Source: an uncultured Clostridia bacterium (GTDB taxonomy: Bacteria > Bacillota > Clostridia > TANB77 > CAG-508). From it: a DNA stretch of 64,000 nucleotides. The notes below the pieces were generated by a model that saw nothing but the letters and a program-made list of their open reading frames with translations, searched no databases and had not been told where the DNA came from. Within the stretch, counting starts at the first letter, position 1. Each line of letters opens with the position of its first letter. Positions 19,028 through 29,237 of the stretch are shown here, in pieces. The position numbers and the translations under genes were made by a program. The stretch is from positions 127,333 to 191,332 of the forward strand of contig CANDKR010000001.1 in assembly GCA_947385375.1 (NCBI GenBank), written 5' to 3'.

Positions 19028-19603
19028 ATGAATTATTATGAAATCTTAAAAGTCTCAAAAAATGCTTCTCAGCAAGAAATTAGAGACTCTTATATAAACT
19101 TAATAAAACAATATCACCCAGATATTTATAAAGGAACAAAAGAATATGGAGAAAAAATCACAAAAGAGTTAAATGACGCTTATGACGTTTTATCTGTTCC
19201 AGAAAGACGTAGAGAATATGATCTTTCGTTAGAACCACCTGAGCCACAATATACTCCTCCTGATTTTAATCATTCCTCATATAGTCCTTACAATAAATAC
19301 TATAAGGCTCCTAAACAAGAAGAACCACCAAAAGAAACCATCGACTTCTTCTTGAAAAAGAATGTCCATAAATTTGTTGATGAAAAAATTGGAAAAATGT
19401 CGCAAGAGGCAAAACGTAATTTAATTACAGGTATTATAATTGTAGCAATCTTGTTTACTCTAATTTCAGTCAATGATTATGTAAAATTGCGTAATATAGT
19501 ACAAACCAGAAAAGAACTTCAAGAATACAAAAAACAACAACAATTACTAGAAAAATATGAGCGAGAGCTTGAAGCAAACACAACTAATACAATAAATATT
19601 TAA
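19028..19603 (+). CDS. Membrane-anchored J-domain protein
   Basis: The 191-residue protein starts with a J domain (NYYEILKVSKNASQQEI to about residue 65) carrying the HPD motif in QYHPDIYKG that stimulates DnaK. It lacks the Gly/Phe and zinc domains of true DnaJ. A Pro/Tyr-rich linker, one membrane segment (about 138-156) and a C-terminal coiled coil follow. It probably recruits DnaK to a membrane-side client. It has its own promoter and a terminator shared with the convergent export operon. Confidence 0.85.
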   Translation: MNYYEILKVSKNASQQEIRDSYINLIKQYHPDIYKGTKEYGEKITKELNDAYDVLSVPERRREYDLSLEPPEPQYTPPDFNHSSYSPYNKYYKAPKQEEPPKETIDFFLKKNVHKFVDEKIGKMSQEAKRNLITGIIIVAILFTLISVNDYVKLRNIVQTRKELQEYKKQQQLLEKYERELEANTTNTINI

Positions 19604-19629
19604 AAGCGGTATCTAATGATACCGCTTAT
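19603..19629. terminator. Bidirectional terminator
   Basis: AAGCGGTATC pairs with GATACCGCTT across TAAT. It separates the convergent J-domain gene and the ABC export operon. Confidence 0.8.
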
Positions 19630-19631
19630 TT

Positions 19632-20894
19632 TTATTCACTTCTTAATGCGTCAATTGGATTTAACTTAGATGCCTTCATTGCAGGAATAATTCCGAAAAC
19701 TACTCCTATTACAGTTGAGAATACAACTGCTATAACTGTCGCTAATGGACTAATTGCAACTGGTGTCATAGATATTTTTGAAATAATCTGTGATAACGCA
19801 ATTCCAGCAAGTACTCCCAACACACCACCTATACTAGTTAGTACAGATGCTTCTGTTAAAAACTGTAATAATATTCTCTTTCTTCTTGCTCCAAGTGCTT
19901 TTTTAAGTCCTATTTCCTTTGTTCTTTCAGTTACAGATACAAGCATTATATTCATTACACCAATTCCACCTACTAACAAAGAAATACTTGCAATTAATAT
20001 CAATTGATTATTAGTAGAAGCACTTAAATCTTGTATTTGTTTTGCTTGTTTTAACAAGTCATCATTTTTATAAGCTAATTCCATTCCTTCTTCACTTTGT
20101 GTAGCTGTAATTCTAGTGTTCAAGTAATCTGAAGTTTTCTTACCTGCTGTTGTCATTTCATCTGTTGAAGTACATTTTACAACAATATTTTGTGGCTCAT
20201 CAAACATACATATAATTGGCCAAGCAGCTGATGACACAAATATCTGACCATTACTATTTCCAGAATATGTCATATAATCTTGGAAAGAATTAATAACTGG
20301 TTTAAATTTAATTCTTTGTTCAGCTACACCGATAATAGTAAATGGCTCATTATATATCTCTAAAATCTTACCTACCGGATTTTCTCCTTGGAATAAAGTT
20401 TGTGATGTATCTTTGTCGATTATCGCAACTTTTCTAAACTTTGTAAAATCATCTTCTACAAAACTTCTACCCTGCTCAACAAAATAATTATATACATCAA
20501 AATAATTTTTATCTATTCCATATAAAGAACCTGAAAAAGCTTTATTTTTATAAAACACATTATCAGAATATTCTCTTCTTGTATAAGTTGCTGCATTACT
20601 TACGCCTTCAAATTTCAATATTTCTTCTACATCTTTTTCAGAAATTACAGGAACTCCTTCTGGTACTGGATTCCATTGAAAATTAATTCTTCCATCTCCT
20701 TGATATAGTTCAATATTTACTGCATCAGTTCCTGAACCAATTAAGTTTTGCTTTATTTGTTCATTAGTTCCTTTTATTGTGGAAACAATAGTAATAATAG
20801 CTGCAATTCCTATGATAATACCAAGCATAGTAAGTAGAGAACGTAACTTATGACTAAATATTCCTTGTAGTGCTAAAGATATGTTTTCAAACAT
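19632..20894 (-). CDS. MacB-like ABC transporter permease (FtsX fold)
   Basis: The 420-residue protein has an N-terminal membrane helix (LTMLGIIIGIAAIITIVS), a large extracellular MacB_PCD domain and three C-terminal helices with the FtsX-family loop TERTKEIGLKKALGARRKRIL. It lacks a fused ATPase; the separate ATPase is two genes upstream. It is the last gene of an adaptor-ATPase-adaptor-permease operon. Such systems export peptides or antibiotics or transmit force; the substrate is unknown. Confidence 0.9.
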   Translation of the reverse strand: MFENISLALQGIFSHKLRSLLTMLGIIIGIAAIITIVSTIKGTNEQIKQNLIGSGTDAVNIELYQGDGRINFQWNPVPEGVPVISEKDVEEILKFEGVSNAATYTRREYSDNVFYKNKAFSGSLYGIDKNYFDVYNYFVEQGRSFVEDDFTKFRKVAIIDKDTSQTLFQGENPVGKILEIYNEPFTIIGVAEQRIKFKPVINSFQDYMTYSGNSNGQIFVSSAAWPIICMFDEPQNIVVKCTSTDEMTTAGKKTSDYLNTRITATQSEEGMELAYKNDDLLKQAKQIQDLSASTNNQLILIASISLLVGGIGVMNIMLVSVTERTKEIGLKKALGARRKRILLQFLTEASVLTSIGGVLGVLAGIALSQIISKISMTPVAISPLATVIAVVFSTVIGVVFGIIPAMKASKLNPIDALRSE

Positions 20895-20920
20895 TTTCTA
20901 ATATTTCCTTTCTCTTAAAC

Positions 20921-22537
20921 TTAATAATTATACAAATCCTCTAAAGAACCGTCTACCGCTGTTACGCCTTCTTTAACGTTCTTACCATAAGGGAATGCTA
21001 CTCTATCACTTTCAGTAATTCCGCTTTGTATCTTTAAGTTCTCGTAAGCTCCTCCGTTTATGAAAATTTGTCTTTTTTCCAATTTATTGTCTTGGTTTGC
21101 AACATATACATAATATTTTCCATTTTCTTCTAGTATAAAGGCTTTCATTAAATATAGACTTGAACTACCTGCTTCTACATTTGTATCTACTTGAGGTGTA
21201 AGCTGTACATAATCGCCTTCTCTAAATTGTGCTTCCTCACTAACAAATACAGTAAATGGATAATATGAAACATTACTATTTCCCATACCAAAATTTCTAT
21301 AACCTTCTAGTGGTATATTAGAAACTTCTTTGACTTCACCTTCCACCATTGATCCTGAACTATATGACATAGCCATAACTTTTTGTCCAGGTTTTACTTG
21401 GTCTAAGCTAAGCTCTCCAATATAACCTGTAATATAATATCCTCCACCACCAGATATAACAATTATTGGTTTTGTTTTAATCTCTGGGTCATCTGTTTTC
21501 AAAACTGTTTTTACAACTCCATCAATATTACTATAAACAGTTGTATCTTTAAGTTCACTTTCTAAAGTTTTATATTCAGATTTTGCTACCTTTATATTAA
21601 GGATAGTTTCGCTAATTTCTTTTTCTTTTTCTAATATCATTTTCTTAATCTCATCAGCTGAATATGCAGGACCAATTTCTTCAAAATTTATTTCAGGTTC
21701 TTCTGGTATAGCTACATCATCTTTATGCACTATCAATGGATCTTCATCTATTGTATAATTCTTAACAATTGAGAAAGTATATTCATCTAGTTTTTTAGTA
21801 AATTTTATCTTTGAAGCACTCTTAAATGCTCCCTTAATATCATTATTTTCCCTAACCATAAAAACAGCATATACTTCCGTTTTTCCTACTGGTCCTCTAC
21901 CAATTAACTTTTCTATAAAAGTTTTGTCATATTCTTTGCCTTCGCCCCATAAATAAATATATGGTAATTCATCAGTTCCGCTACCAGTAAGTGGTGCTGG
22001 TACTGTTTCCATTTTTGAATCTGTCAATTCTGGCAATGGCTTAGAAAGCTGTATTTGTTCTGGCACTGATGGCTCTGGCGTTTCAGGAACTTCTGGCAAT
22101 GGATTACCATAAATTGGCACACCAGGTTGATAAGTTTTTATCTTCTCTAATTCCTTTTTCGCATTTTCTAGCTCTAACTCCATTTTACGTATATCAATAT
22201 CTTTCTTCTCAAGCTCTAGAGAAGTAAGAGTTGTACTATATTTTATTAATGCTGTTCCTTTTTTTACAGTATCTCCTTCTTTTACAAGCACTTTATCTAC
22301 TTGCTGAGTCTCACTTAAGTATACTGATTGAGTTTTATCTGCTTTAACAAAGCCTTCTGTCTGATTACTATCTTGCCAAAAATCAGTCATACCAACATCT
22401 CTTATAGAATATACTGAAACCTCTTTTACATTGTTCTTTTTATAAAAGTAAATTCCTAAAGTTGCTGCTGCTACTATGACAAGGATAACTATAAAAGGAA
22501 TAATTACTTTCTTTTGAAATATTTTAATTTTTCTCAT
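20921..22537 (-). CDS. Membrane-fusion (adaptor) protein of the ABC exporter, second copy
   Basis: I chose ATG 22537, preceded by GAGGGG overlapping the ATPase stop; the open frame upstream lies inside the ATPase gene. The 538-residue protein has one N-terminal membrane helix, a biotinyl-lipoyl-like half motif (VKEGDTVKKGTALIKY), a helical hairpin, a long insert with a Pro-rich stretch, and barrel domains. Its position between ATPase and permease is unusual because the operon already starts with another adaptor. The insert (about 150-300) is not seen in the first adaptor. Confidence 0.82.
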   Translation of the reverse strand: MRKIKIFQKKVIIPFIVILVIVAAATLGIYFYKKNNVKEVSVYSIRDVGMTDFWQDSNQTEGFVKADKTQSVYLSETQQVDKVLVKEGDTVKKGTALIKYSTTLTSLELEKKDIDIRKMELELENAKKELEKIKTYQPGVPIYGNPLPEVPETPEPSVPEQIQLSKPLPELTDSKMETVPAPLTGSGTDELPYIYLWGEGKEYDKTFIEKLIGRGPVGKTEVYAVFMVRENNDIKGAFKSASKIKFTKKLDEYTFSIVKNYTIDEDPLIVHKDDVAIPEEPEINFEEIGPAYSADEIKKMILEKEKEISETILNIKVAKSEYKTLESELKDTTVYSNIDGVVKTVLKTDDPEIKTKPIIVISGGGGYYITGYIGELSLDQVKPGQKVMAMSYSSGSMVEGEVKEVSNIPLEGYRNFGMGNSNVSYYPFTVFVSEEAQFREGDYVQLTPQVDTNVEAGSSSLYLMKAFILEENGKYYVYVANQDNKLEKRQIFINGGAYENLKIQSGITESDRVAFPYGKNVKEGVTAVDGSLEDLYNY

Positions 22538-22538
22538 T

Positions 22539-23210
22539 CTATAACCCCTCTTGAAGATTTCCATCACGTATATGATAAGTTTTCTTAGCACATTCTGCTA
22601 TATTAGGCTCGTGTGTTATCATAATTATTGTAGCACCTTCATCATTTAATTTTTTAAATAATTCCATTATTTGTTCACCTGATTTTGTATCTAGTGCACC
22701 TGTTGGCTCATCTGCAAGTAATAATAGTGGATTTCCAACAATAGCTCTTGCAATTGCAACTCTTTGGCATTGACCACCAGATAATTGGTTAGGTAAGAAT
22801 TTTTTTCTATCACCCAAGCCAACTCTTTCTAGCGCTTCACTTGCAAGTTTCATTCTCTTTGCTTTACTAACATCTCTATATAATAAAGGAAGTGCAACAT
22901 TTTCAATTGCTGTTAGTTTTGGTAACAAATTAAATTGTTGAAAAACAAAGCCAATTTTTTGATTTCTTATATCTGACATTCTATTATCTTTTGCAAGTGA
23001 AACATCTTCACCGTCTAAAATATATGTACCATCTGTTGCTTTATCTAGAATACCTATGATATTCATAAGTGTTGATTTGCCTGATCCAGAAGGTCCCATT
23101 ATAGCAATGTACTCGCCTTTATCTACTGATAAAGAAACATCCTTCAAAACTTTGACAGGCATACTTCCTTGATTATAAGTTTTATTTATTTTCTTTAACT
23201 CAACTATCAT
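22539..23210 (-). CDS. MacB/LolD-type ABC transporter ATPase
   Basis: The 223-residue ATPase has Walker A GPSGSGKST (about 38-46), Q-loop FVFQQFNLLP, signature LSGGQCQRVAIARA and Walker B LLLADEPTGALD with the downstream MITHEP His switch. The start overlaps the first adaptor by four bases (ATGA), so the two are translationally coupled. It powers the FtsX-type permease encoded at 19632-20894. Confidence 0.95.
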   Translation of the reverse strand: MIVELKKINKTYNQGSMPVKVLKDVSLSVDKGEYIAIMGPSGSGKSTLMNIIGILDKATDGTYILDGEDVSLAKDNRMSDIRNQKIGFVFQQFNLLPKLTAIENVALPLLYRDVSKAKRMKLASEALERVGLGDRKKFLPNQLSGGQCQRVAIARAIVGNPLLLLADEPTGALDTKSGEQIMELFKKLNDEGATIIMITHEPNIAECAKKTYHIRDGNLQEGL

Positions 23211-24727
23211 TTTTTACCTCCAGCGTCTTTAGTAGCATCTTTAGTTTCAGCAGGCTTTGTTTCCTCTTTTGCTCCTTCTGTCGTAGCTGGAGTTTCAGCA
23301 GGCTTAGCTTGCTCTCCAGTTTTACTTGCATCAAGTGGCACTGCCTCTGCACCATCTGGATTTCCACTTGGAGCTTCACCTTCTGGGATAGCACCTTCTG
23401 GTAACATAGCCCCGTCTTCCATAATTACTCCGCCTTCGCCGTTCATATCTAAATCAGTTCCATCTCCAACATTCATATCTGGCATATCCATTGGAATATC
23501 AGCTACATCATCATATTTATCTACTTTTGAACCTTCTACTAAATCTTCTTTTGGCTCTGCTATATAATCTTCTTTGCTTAAACCTTCTGTTATTTGATAT
23601 TCTAGTAAATTCTCGTCTTTAGTTCCTACTGTAACTTTTCTTTTCTCTAGCTTATCACCTTTTCCAGCTACCCAAACATAGCTACCACCTTCTTCTTCAA
23701 CTACAAAATATGAAGGTATCCATATTCCATCTTGTTTTGCAATTTGTCCATAATCAAATTCAATATACACGTGTTGTCCCATCATAAGACCTTCTTTTTG
23801 GTCTAAAGTAATATAAAATGGATATTTTGAAGAAGTTGTCATTTCATCTGAACTACTAGACATCATATACATATTATTATCATTTTTCTCAGGATTTGAT
23901 GTATCTACTTTTGTAATAGTTCCACTCCAAGTTTTACTCTCATCTAATCTTGAACGGATAATCACTTTTTGTCCTTCTGTAAACATCATAACATTTTGCT
24001 CATTTACAACACCTTTGATTTTGTAATCTCCAGTTTGCATAATAGTTATATATGAATCATCTGGCTCTTGTTGATATCCAGCAGAAGTATCATTTTCTCC
24101 ATCATTTATGTTTTGGATAATACCAGTAATATCAGCTTTAACAACAGCATTTTTAATAGCTTTATTTAAAGTTGTTATTTCTAATTCTTTAGTTTTAATA
24201 TTATATTCTGTTTGTTTTACTTCATTTTCTAATTCTTGTATTTGAATAGTAAGTGCTTGACTGTTATCTGGATGAGCATTTCTCTCTTCTGCTAAGCTTT
24301 GTATTTGTTTTTGATTATTACCAATTGAGTTTTGCATTTTCTCTATTTCTAGCTTAGTTTGCTCTACTTTATTTGAATTTTCAGTAGTATCATATTCAAA
24401 CAATTTTTGACCTTTTTCGACAGCTTGTCCTTTTTCAACAAATAACTCTTTTACTTTCTGAGTACTGTCTTTTTTTATCTTTACAGTATCTTGAGCAACT
24501 ACCATTCCTGAATATCTATTTTGGAATAAATTCATACTATCTGTAAATATCTTTACAGACTGTGTTACAACATTATTAGAATTATCTCCATTATCTTTTT
24601 TTAGCACAAAAAATAAAATTCCAGCAATTATAGCAATAACAACAATAATACTTACTATAATAATTGCAATTTTCTTACCTTTTCCGCTTCTTCCTTCATT
24701 TAATTCTTCTTTTTTCTTTCTACTCAT
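23207..24727 (-). CDS. Membrane-fusion (adaptor) protein of the ABC exporter, first copy
   Basis: The 506-residue protein has a basic N-terminus, one membrane helix (about 20-42), the lipoyl motif FVEKGQAVEKGQKLFEYDT, a coiled-coil hairpin (about 110-190) and beta-barrel domains. The C-terminal 100 residues are low-complexity, acidic and Pro/Ala/Glu-rich with no clear fold, probably a surface tail. It is the first gene of the export operon. In Gram-positive bacteria such adaptors span the wall space. Confidence 0.87.
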   Translation of the reverse strand: MSRKKKEELNEGRSGKGKKIAIIIVSIIVVIAIIAGILFFVLKKDNGDNSNNVVTQSVKIFTDSMNLFQNRYSGMVVAQDTVKIKKDSTQKVKELFVEKGQAVEKGQKLFEYDTTENSNKVEQTKLEIEKMQNSIGNNQKQIQSLAEERNAHPDNSQALTIQIQELENEVKQTEYNIKTKELEITTLNKAIKNAVVKADITGIIQNINDGENDTSAGYQQEPDDSYITIMQTGDYKIKGVVNEQNVMMFTEGQKVIIRSRLDESKTWSGTITKVDTSNPEKNDNNMYMMSSSSDEMTTSSKYPFYITLDQKEGLMMGQHVYIEFDYGQIAKQDGIWIPSYFVVEEEGGSYVWVAGKGDKLEKRKVTVGTKDENLLEYQITEGLSKEDYIAEPKEDLVEGSKVDKYDDVADIPMDMPDMNVGDGTDLDMNGEGGVIMEDGAMLPEGAIPEGEAPSGNPDGAEAVPLDASKTGEQAKPAETPATTEGAKEETKPAETKDATKDAGGKK

Positions 24728-24842
24728 ATTATAAAACCCCTTCTATAAGTACATAAAATTTTACAAATTGATTATATACTTATTAACATCTTTTTTCAAT
24801 AATATTCATAAAAAATTCATAATATAATAAAAATTAAAAATA

Positions 24843-24869
24843 AAAAAAGACCAGATATAAAATCTGGTC
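24843..24869 (-). terminator. Terminator of pyk
   Basis: GACCAGAT pairs with ATCTGGTC across a short loop, followed on the minus strand by seven T. It lies just after the pyk stop. Confidence 0.8.
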
Positions 24870-24880
24870 AATATTTTCTA

Positions 24881-26317
24881 TTAAACTTCAGCAAATCCAC
24901 CAATTGTTTTGCTTGATTTAACGCCATTAACATAGCTATGTCCACCAGCCAAAACAACTTTGTCTCCTGACTCTAAAATTCCTTTTGCTTTTAACTTCTC
25001 AATACCTGCTTCTACGATAGCATCCGCTGTTTCTTTCGTCTCAACATAAACAGGATAAACGTTCCAAGCTAAACCTAATTGACGGAAAGTTCTTTTATTA
25101 TCTGTAACTGCAAGTATTGGACAAGCAGCTCCCATTCCTGATAAACGTCTTGCAGAATCTCCTGTATGTGTATAACATACGATTGCATCTGCATTAGTGT
25201 TTTTAGCTATTATACAAGTTGCATAAGCAACATTATCTTCTAAGTCATTTAATATTATCTTATCTTTATCATCAAATCTCTTCCAGTAATTTACTTCAGG
25301 TTCTACTCTTCTTGCTATTTTATCCATTGTTTTAACACACTCTAATGGGAATTTACCCATAGCGCATTCACCAGATAACATTATAGCACTTGTTCTATCA
25401 TAAATAGCATTAGCAACGTCAGAAGCTTCAGCTCTTGTTGGTAATGGGTTGTTCATCATAGACTCAAGCATTTGTGTAGCAGTAATTGCTGGTTTATTAG
25501 ATCTATTTGATAATTTAATAAATTTCTTTTGCATTACAGGTGGTTCTGTAAAATCTGTTTCAGTAGCCATATCTCCACGAGCAATCATTTGAGCATCAGC
25601 TGCTTTAATGATATCTTCCATATTTGATAGACCTTCAACATTTTCAACTTTTGTTATAATTTTGATATCTTTTCCACCGTTTTCATCTAATACTTTTCTA
25701 ACTTGAGCAATATCGTCTAAGTTTCTAGCAAAAGAAACTGCAACATAATCATATTCATGCTCGCAAGCTGTTTTTAAATCGTTGATATCTTTTTCTTTTA
25801 ATGCTGGTAAACGGATAATTGTACCTGGTAAGTTCATAGTTTTTCTACTTCCTAAAGGATTTCCATGAACTACTGTACAATGAATATCTTTATCAACAAC
25901 TTCGTCAACTCTTAATTCGATAGCTCCATCATCGATTAATATTTTTGTTCCAGCTGTAACATCTTTATATAAATCTTTATATGTTACACTTACTCTATCT
26001 TTATCTCCAACAATATCTTCATTAACTAATACAAATTTTTGTCCATCTTCTAATGGTATTTTTTCGTTCTTTCCTGTAACTAACATACCTGTTCTAATTT
26101 CTGGACCTTGCATATCAAGAATCATTGGAATTGGTAAATCTCTTTCTTCTCTAATTCTTATGATATCTTCTGTCTTTTCTTTTTGCTCCTCATAACTTCC
26201 GTGAGAATAGTTAATTCTACATACATTTAGTCCTGCATCAAATAAATCGTTTAAAATTATTTCACTTGATGGACCGATTGTACCAACTATTTTTGTTTTT
26301 CTTAAATATGATTTCAT
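24881..26317 (-). CDS. pyk: Pyruvate kinase
   Basis: I chose ATG 26317, which follows GAGGAATG, rather than an upstream in-frame codon. The 478-residue enzyme makes pyruvate and ATP from phosphoenolpyruvate and ADP, the last step of glycolysis. Motifs include KTKIVGTIGPSS, NYSHGSYEE, the active-site block KIITKVENVEGLSN and MIARGDMATE, and ATQMLESM. It lacks the extra C-terminal PEP-synthase-like domain of Bacillus enzymes. It is transcribed alone, divergent from the germination operon. Confidence 0.95.
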   Translation of the reverse strand: MKSYLRKTKIVGTIGPSSEIILNDLFDAGLNVCRINYSHGSYEEQKEKTEDIIRIREERDLPIPMILDMQGPEIRTGMLVTGKNEKIPLEDGQKFVLVNEDIVGDKDRVSVTYKDLYKDVTAGTKILIDDGAIELRVDEVVDKDIHCTVVHGNPLGSRKTMNLPGTIIRLPALKEKDINDLKTACEHEYDYVAVSFARNLDDIAQVRKVLDENGGKDIKIITKVENVEGLSNMEDIIKAADAQMIARGDMATETDFTEPPVMQKKFIKLSNRSNKPAITATQMLESMMNNPLPTRAEASDVANAIYDRTSAIMLSGECAMGKFPLECVKTMDKIARRVEPEVNYWKRFDDKDKIILNDLEDNVAYATCIIAKNTNADAIVCYTHTGDSARRLSGMGAACPILAVTDNKRTFRQLGLAWNVYPVYVETKETADAIVEAGIEKLKAKGILESGDKVVLAGGHSYVNGVKSSKTIGGFAEV

Positions 26318-26416
26318 AATACATTCCTCTTTTCTATACGATTTTTTCAATCCAACTCATAGCATAACACAAAGACAAAATTTTTGCAAGTATTTTTTTT
26401 ACAATTTACAAATTTT

Positions 26417-26446
26417 GAATATTTTGTCAAATTATTTTCCATACTA
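26417..26446 (+). promoter_or_regulatory. Sigma-G-like promoter of the ger operon
   Basis: GAATA (26417-26421), an 18-base spacer and CATACTA (26440-26446) match the sigma-G consensus GHATR-N18-CATNHTA. Germinant receptor operons are known to be made in the forespore under sigma-G in Bacillus. Confidence 0.75.
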
Positions 26447-26469
26447 TAATTTGAAAGGATATTTTGCTT

Positions 26470-28142
26470 ATGTTTTTAAATAGAATAATTAAATACTTTG
26501 AATATATACCTAAACAAAACTATGAGTTCTCAATAGATATGTCTGCAAATAATTTACCCGAAGAACCAGAAGAACAAAAAAATGTATTTCAAAGTCTTCC
26601 AGTAAACTTAGAATATATAAAAACAAAATACAATACTCTAATAAACAGCGACATAGTAACTCGTGAATTTAAAATTTCTATTCGTAATATAGAATACTCT
26701 GCCTTTCTTCTTTACATTGATGGAATGGTAGATAATGATTCTATTAATGACTTTATTTTAACCCCTTTATTATTAAAAAATTCTATAAGTATGAAACCAA
26801 AAGATACCACTTCTACAGCTGTTAGTCGTGGCATATCTGTAAAACGTGTTAAGAAATTCAATTTAGAAGATTTTATTTTTGATAGTCTAATTCCGCAAAA
26901 TTCTATCAAAAAAATAGATAAATTTTCCGAAATTATCACACTAGTTAATAGCGGTTTTTGCGCATTATTTGTCGATACAATTGCTTCTGCATTTTGCATT
27001 GAGACTAGAGATATAAAATGCAGATCTATTTCTCAACCAATGAATGAAAATGTCATAAAAGGCTCACAAGAAGCTTTTATTGAAAATCTTAGAACAAATA
27101 CTGCAATGATTAGAAAAATTGTAAACAATGAAAACTTAATTATTGAACAATGTTCAGTCGGTAAAATCAGTAAAACTTCAGTAGCTATTTGTTACTTAAA
27201 AAATGTTGCAAATGAGTCTCTAATCTCAGAAGCAAAATTTAGAATAAACAACTTAGACATTGACTATCTAACTTCTTCACGGACAATTAGAACAACTTAT
27301 TGGAGATAGTAAATGGTCACCCTTCCCGCAAACTATGGCAACAGAACGTTCGGATAAAGTGTCTAACGCTTTATTTGCCGGAAAGATTGCAGTAATAGTT
27401 AATGGTTCTCCTTTTGTTTTGATATTGCCATCTGTTTTTTTAGATTTTCTAAAATCACCAGAAGACGACAATTTGAACTATGTATTTTCAAACTTCTTAA
27501 GAATGATAAGACTTTTAGCAAGCTTTTTTGCTATATTCTTACCAGGACTTTATGTAGCTATAACTAACTTTCATCAAGAACTACTTCCTTCAGAACTGCT
27601 CTTTGCAATTGCAAGTTCTAGAGAAGCTATACCTTTTCCAGTAATCTTTGAAATTTTACTTATGGAAGTTTCTTTTGAGTTAATTCGTGAAGCTGGTATT
27701 AGAATGGCATCAAATTTCAGTACCACAGTAGGTATTATTGGTGCGTTGATACTTCGGAGAAGCCGCAGTTTCAGCAAACATTGTAAGCCCTATTCTTATA
27801 ATAATCGTAGCTTTCACTGGTATTTGTAGTTTCACGATACCGGATTTTACTTTAGGATTTTCTATTAGAATTTTTAGATTTTTATATATTATACTCGGAT
27901 ATCTTGCAGGTTTTCTAGGTATTGCCTTAGGATTTTTCATACACTTTTTAATGTTAAACTCACTAACTTCTTTTGGAACATCTTACTTCACGCCTTTTTT
28001 ACCTGTTTCTGAAATTCTTAAAAATGGTAAGTTTTATGTGCCACCTATTTGGAAGCGAGAAAAAAGAGATAACTATATAAATACAAAAAGACCTGATAAA
28101 GAAGAAAATGTTAGTATGAAATGGAGGAAAAATGAACAATAA
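26470..28142 (+). CDS. Spore germinant receptor A subunit (two CGG +1 frameshifts)
   Basis: I start at ATG 26470 after AAAGGA; an upstream TTG at 26464 is too close to that site. With the C at 27280 and 27755 skipped, the gene gives one 556-residue GerA-family protein. The soluble N-terminal half is followed by the conserved block PFPQTMATERSDKVSNALFAGKIAVIVNGSPFV (partly quoted: TERSDKVS, GKIAVIVNGSP) and membrane helices with LGEAAVSANIVSP. Unshifted, it is broken into three pieces. Its stop overlaps the start of the B subunit by 11 bases. It acts in the spore inner membrane and senses germinants. Confidence 0.92.
27280..27282 (+). other. CGG +1 frameshift site (GerA subunit, Gly271)
   Basis: Zero frame is TCA CGG ACA. 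Skipping the C gives TCA GGA CAA TTA GAA and leads into TERSDKVS. Confidence 0.9.
27755..27757 (+). other. CGG +1 frameshift site (GerA subunit, Gly429)
   Basis: Zero frame is CTT CGG AGA AGC. Skipping the C gives CTT GGA GAA GCC GCA, the conserved LGEAAVSA block. Confidence 0.92.
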
Positions 28143-29237
28143 TTATAAAATTGGAAAAGTAGAAGCAATTTTTGCTATATCAATTGTTATGGTTAATAGA
28201 ATAATCTTAAATCTTCCATATTCAATTCTAGAAAACACTGGCACTGGTTCTGTTCTAAATTTAATATATATCGGAATAATAGGTTTGGCACTTGTGCTAA
28301 TCATAAATAAATTATTTAAAGCCTTTCCTAGTTCTGACATAATAGATTTAGCAGAGTTTTCTGGCGGAAATATTTTTAAAATTATTATAAGTATATTTTT
28401 TATTTGTTTATTATTTCTAACACTTTTTTCGACAGTAATAGACTTTACTAATCTACTCAAAGTTATATATTTTCATCGTTCTCCAGTTATTTTTTTAGTA
28501 TTATTTTTTATTTTAGCACTACTTATATCAAATATAATCGGGCTTCGCTCAATTGCAAAAACTATTTCAATAGTTTTACCTATTACTGTTATTAGTATTC
28601 TTTTTAGCTTTGGTGCAGTGTTTGATACAATTTCTATTGACAGCTTTACACCTATACTAGGTGATGGTTATAAAAGTGTTTTTGTAAATGGTCTAACTAA
28701 TTTATTTTCTTTTAGTATAATAGTTTTCTTCTTCTTTTTTAAACCTTTGCTAAAAAATAGTTTTGATTTTCCAAAAGTAACTATTATTTCTTTTGTTATT
28801 TCTTGGATATTACTTTTATTAACTATACTTTCACTATTAATTGCTTTTCCAGCTATATACGCAAGTTCAAACCTTAACTTCTTATATTCTTTAGCAAGAA
28901 AAATAGAGTTAGGAAATTTCCTTCAAAGGTTAGATGCACTTTTCATTATATTATGGATTTTATGTGTTTTTAGTTATGTAAGCATTATTACTTTTATAAT
29001 TACTACCTTATTCAAAAAAATTACACTTTCGACTGAAAGAAATATGTTTGCATATCTAGTAGCCATAATACTTTTAGGATTATCTTTACTACCAATTAAT
29101 ATAGCTCAAATTAAATTTATTCAAGGCACAATTTATAAATATATAATACTTTCTGCTTTTGCGCTTCGGAATACTTGTTTTAATAGTTGCGAACTTAAAA
29201 TTCAAATATACTCAAAAAAGTCGGAGGAAACAAATGA
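28132..29237 (+). CDS. Spore germinant receptor B subunit (two CGG +1 frameshifts)
   Basis: Skipping the C at 29167 and 29222 gives a 367-residue protein, the normal length of GerB-type subunits (APC-superfamily, about ten membrane helices). The first site restores the last helix (FALGILVLIV). The second lies four codons before the end and produces TGA at 29235-29237, overlapping the C-subunit ATG as ATGA. Without the second shift the frame runs straight into the C subunit. It probably forms the ligand-binding transporter-like part of the receptor in the inner spore membrane. Confidence 0.92.
29167..29169 (+). other. CGG +1 frameshift site (GerB subunit, Gly346)
   Basis: CTT CGG AAT becomes CTT GGA ATA CTT GTT, continuing the last membrane helix. 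CTT before the shift recalls the RF2 and Ty1 +1 sites. Confidence 0.9.
29222..29224 (+). other. CGG +1 frameshift site (GerB subunit, Gly364)
   Basis: In the already shifted frame the sequence is AGT CGG AGG. A further skip gives GGA GGA AAC AAA TGA, stopping exactly at an ATGA overlap with the next gene. Confidence 0.8.
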
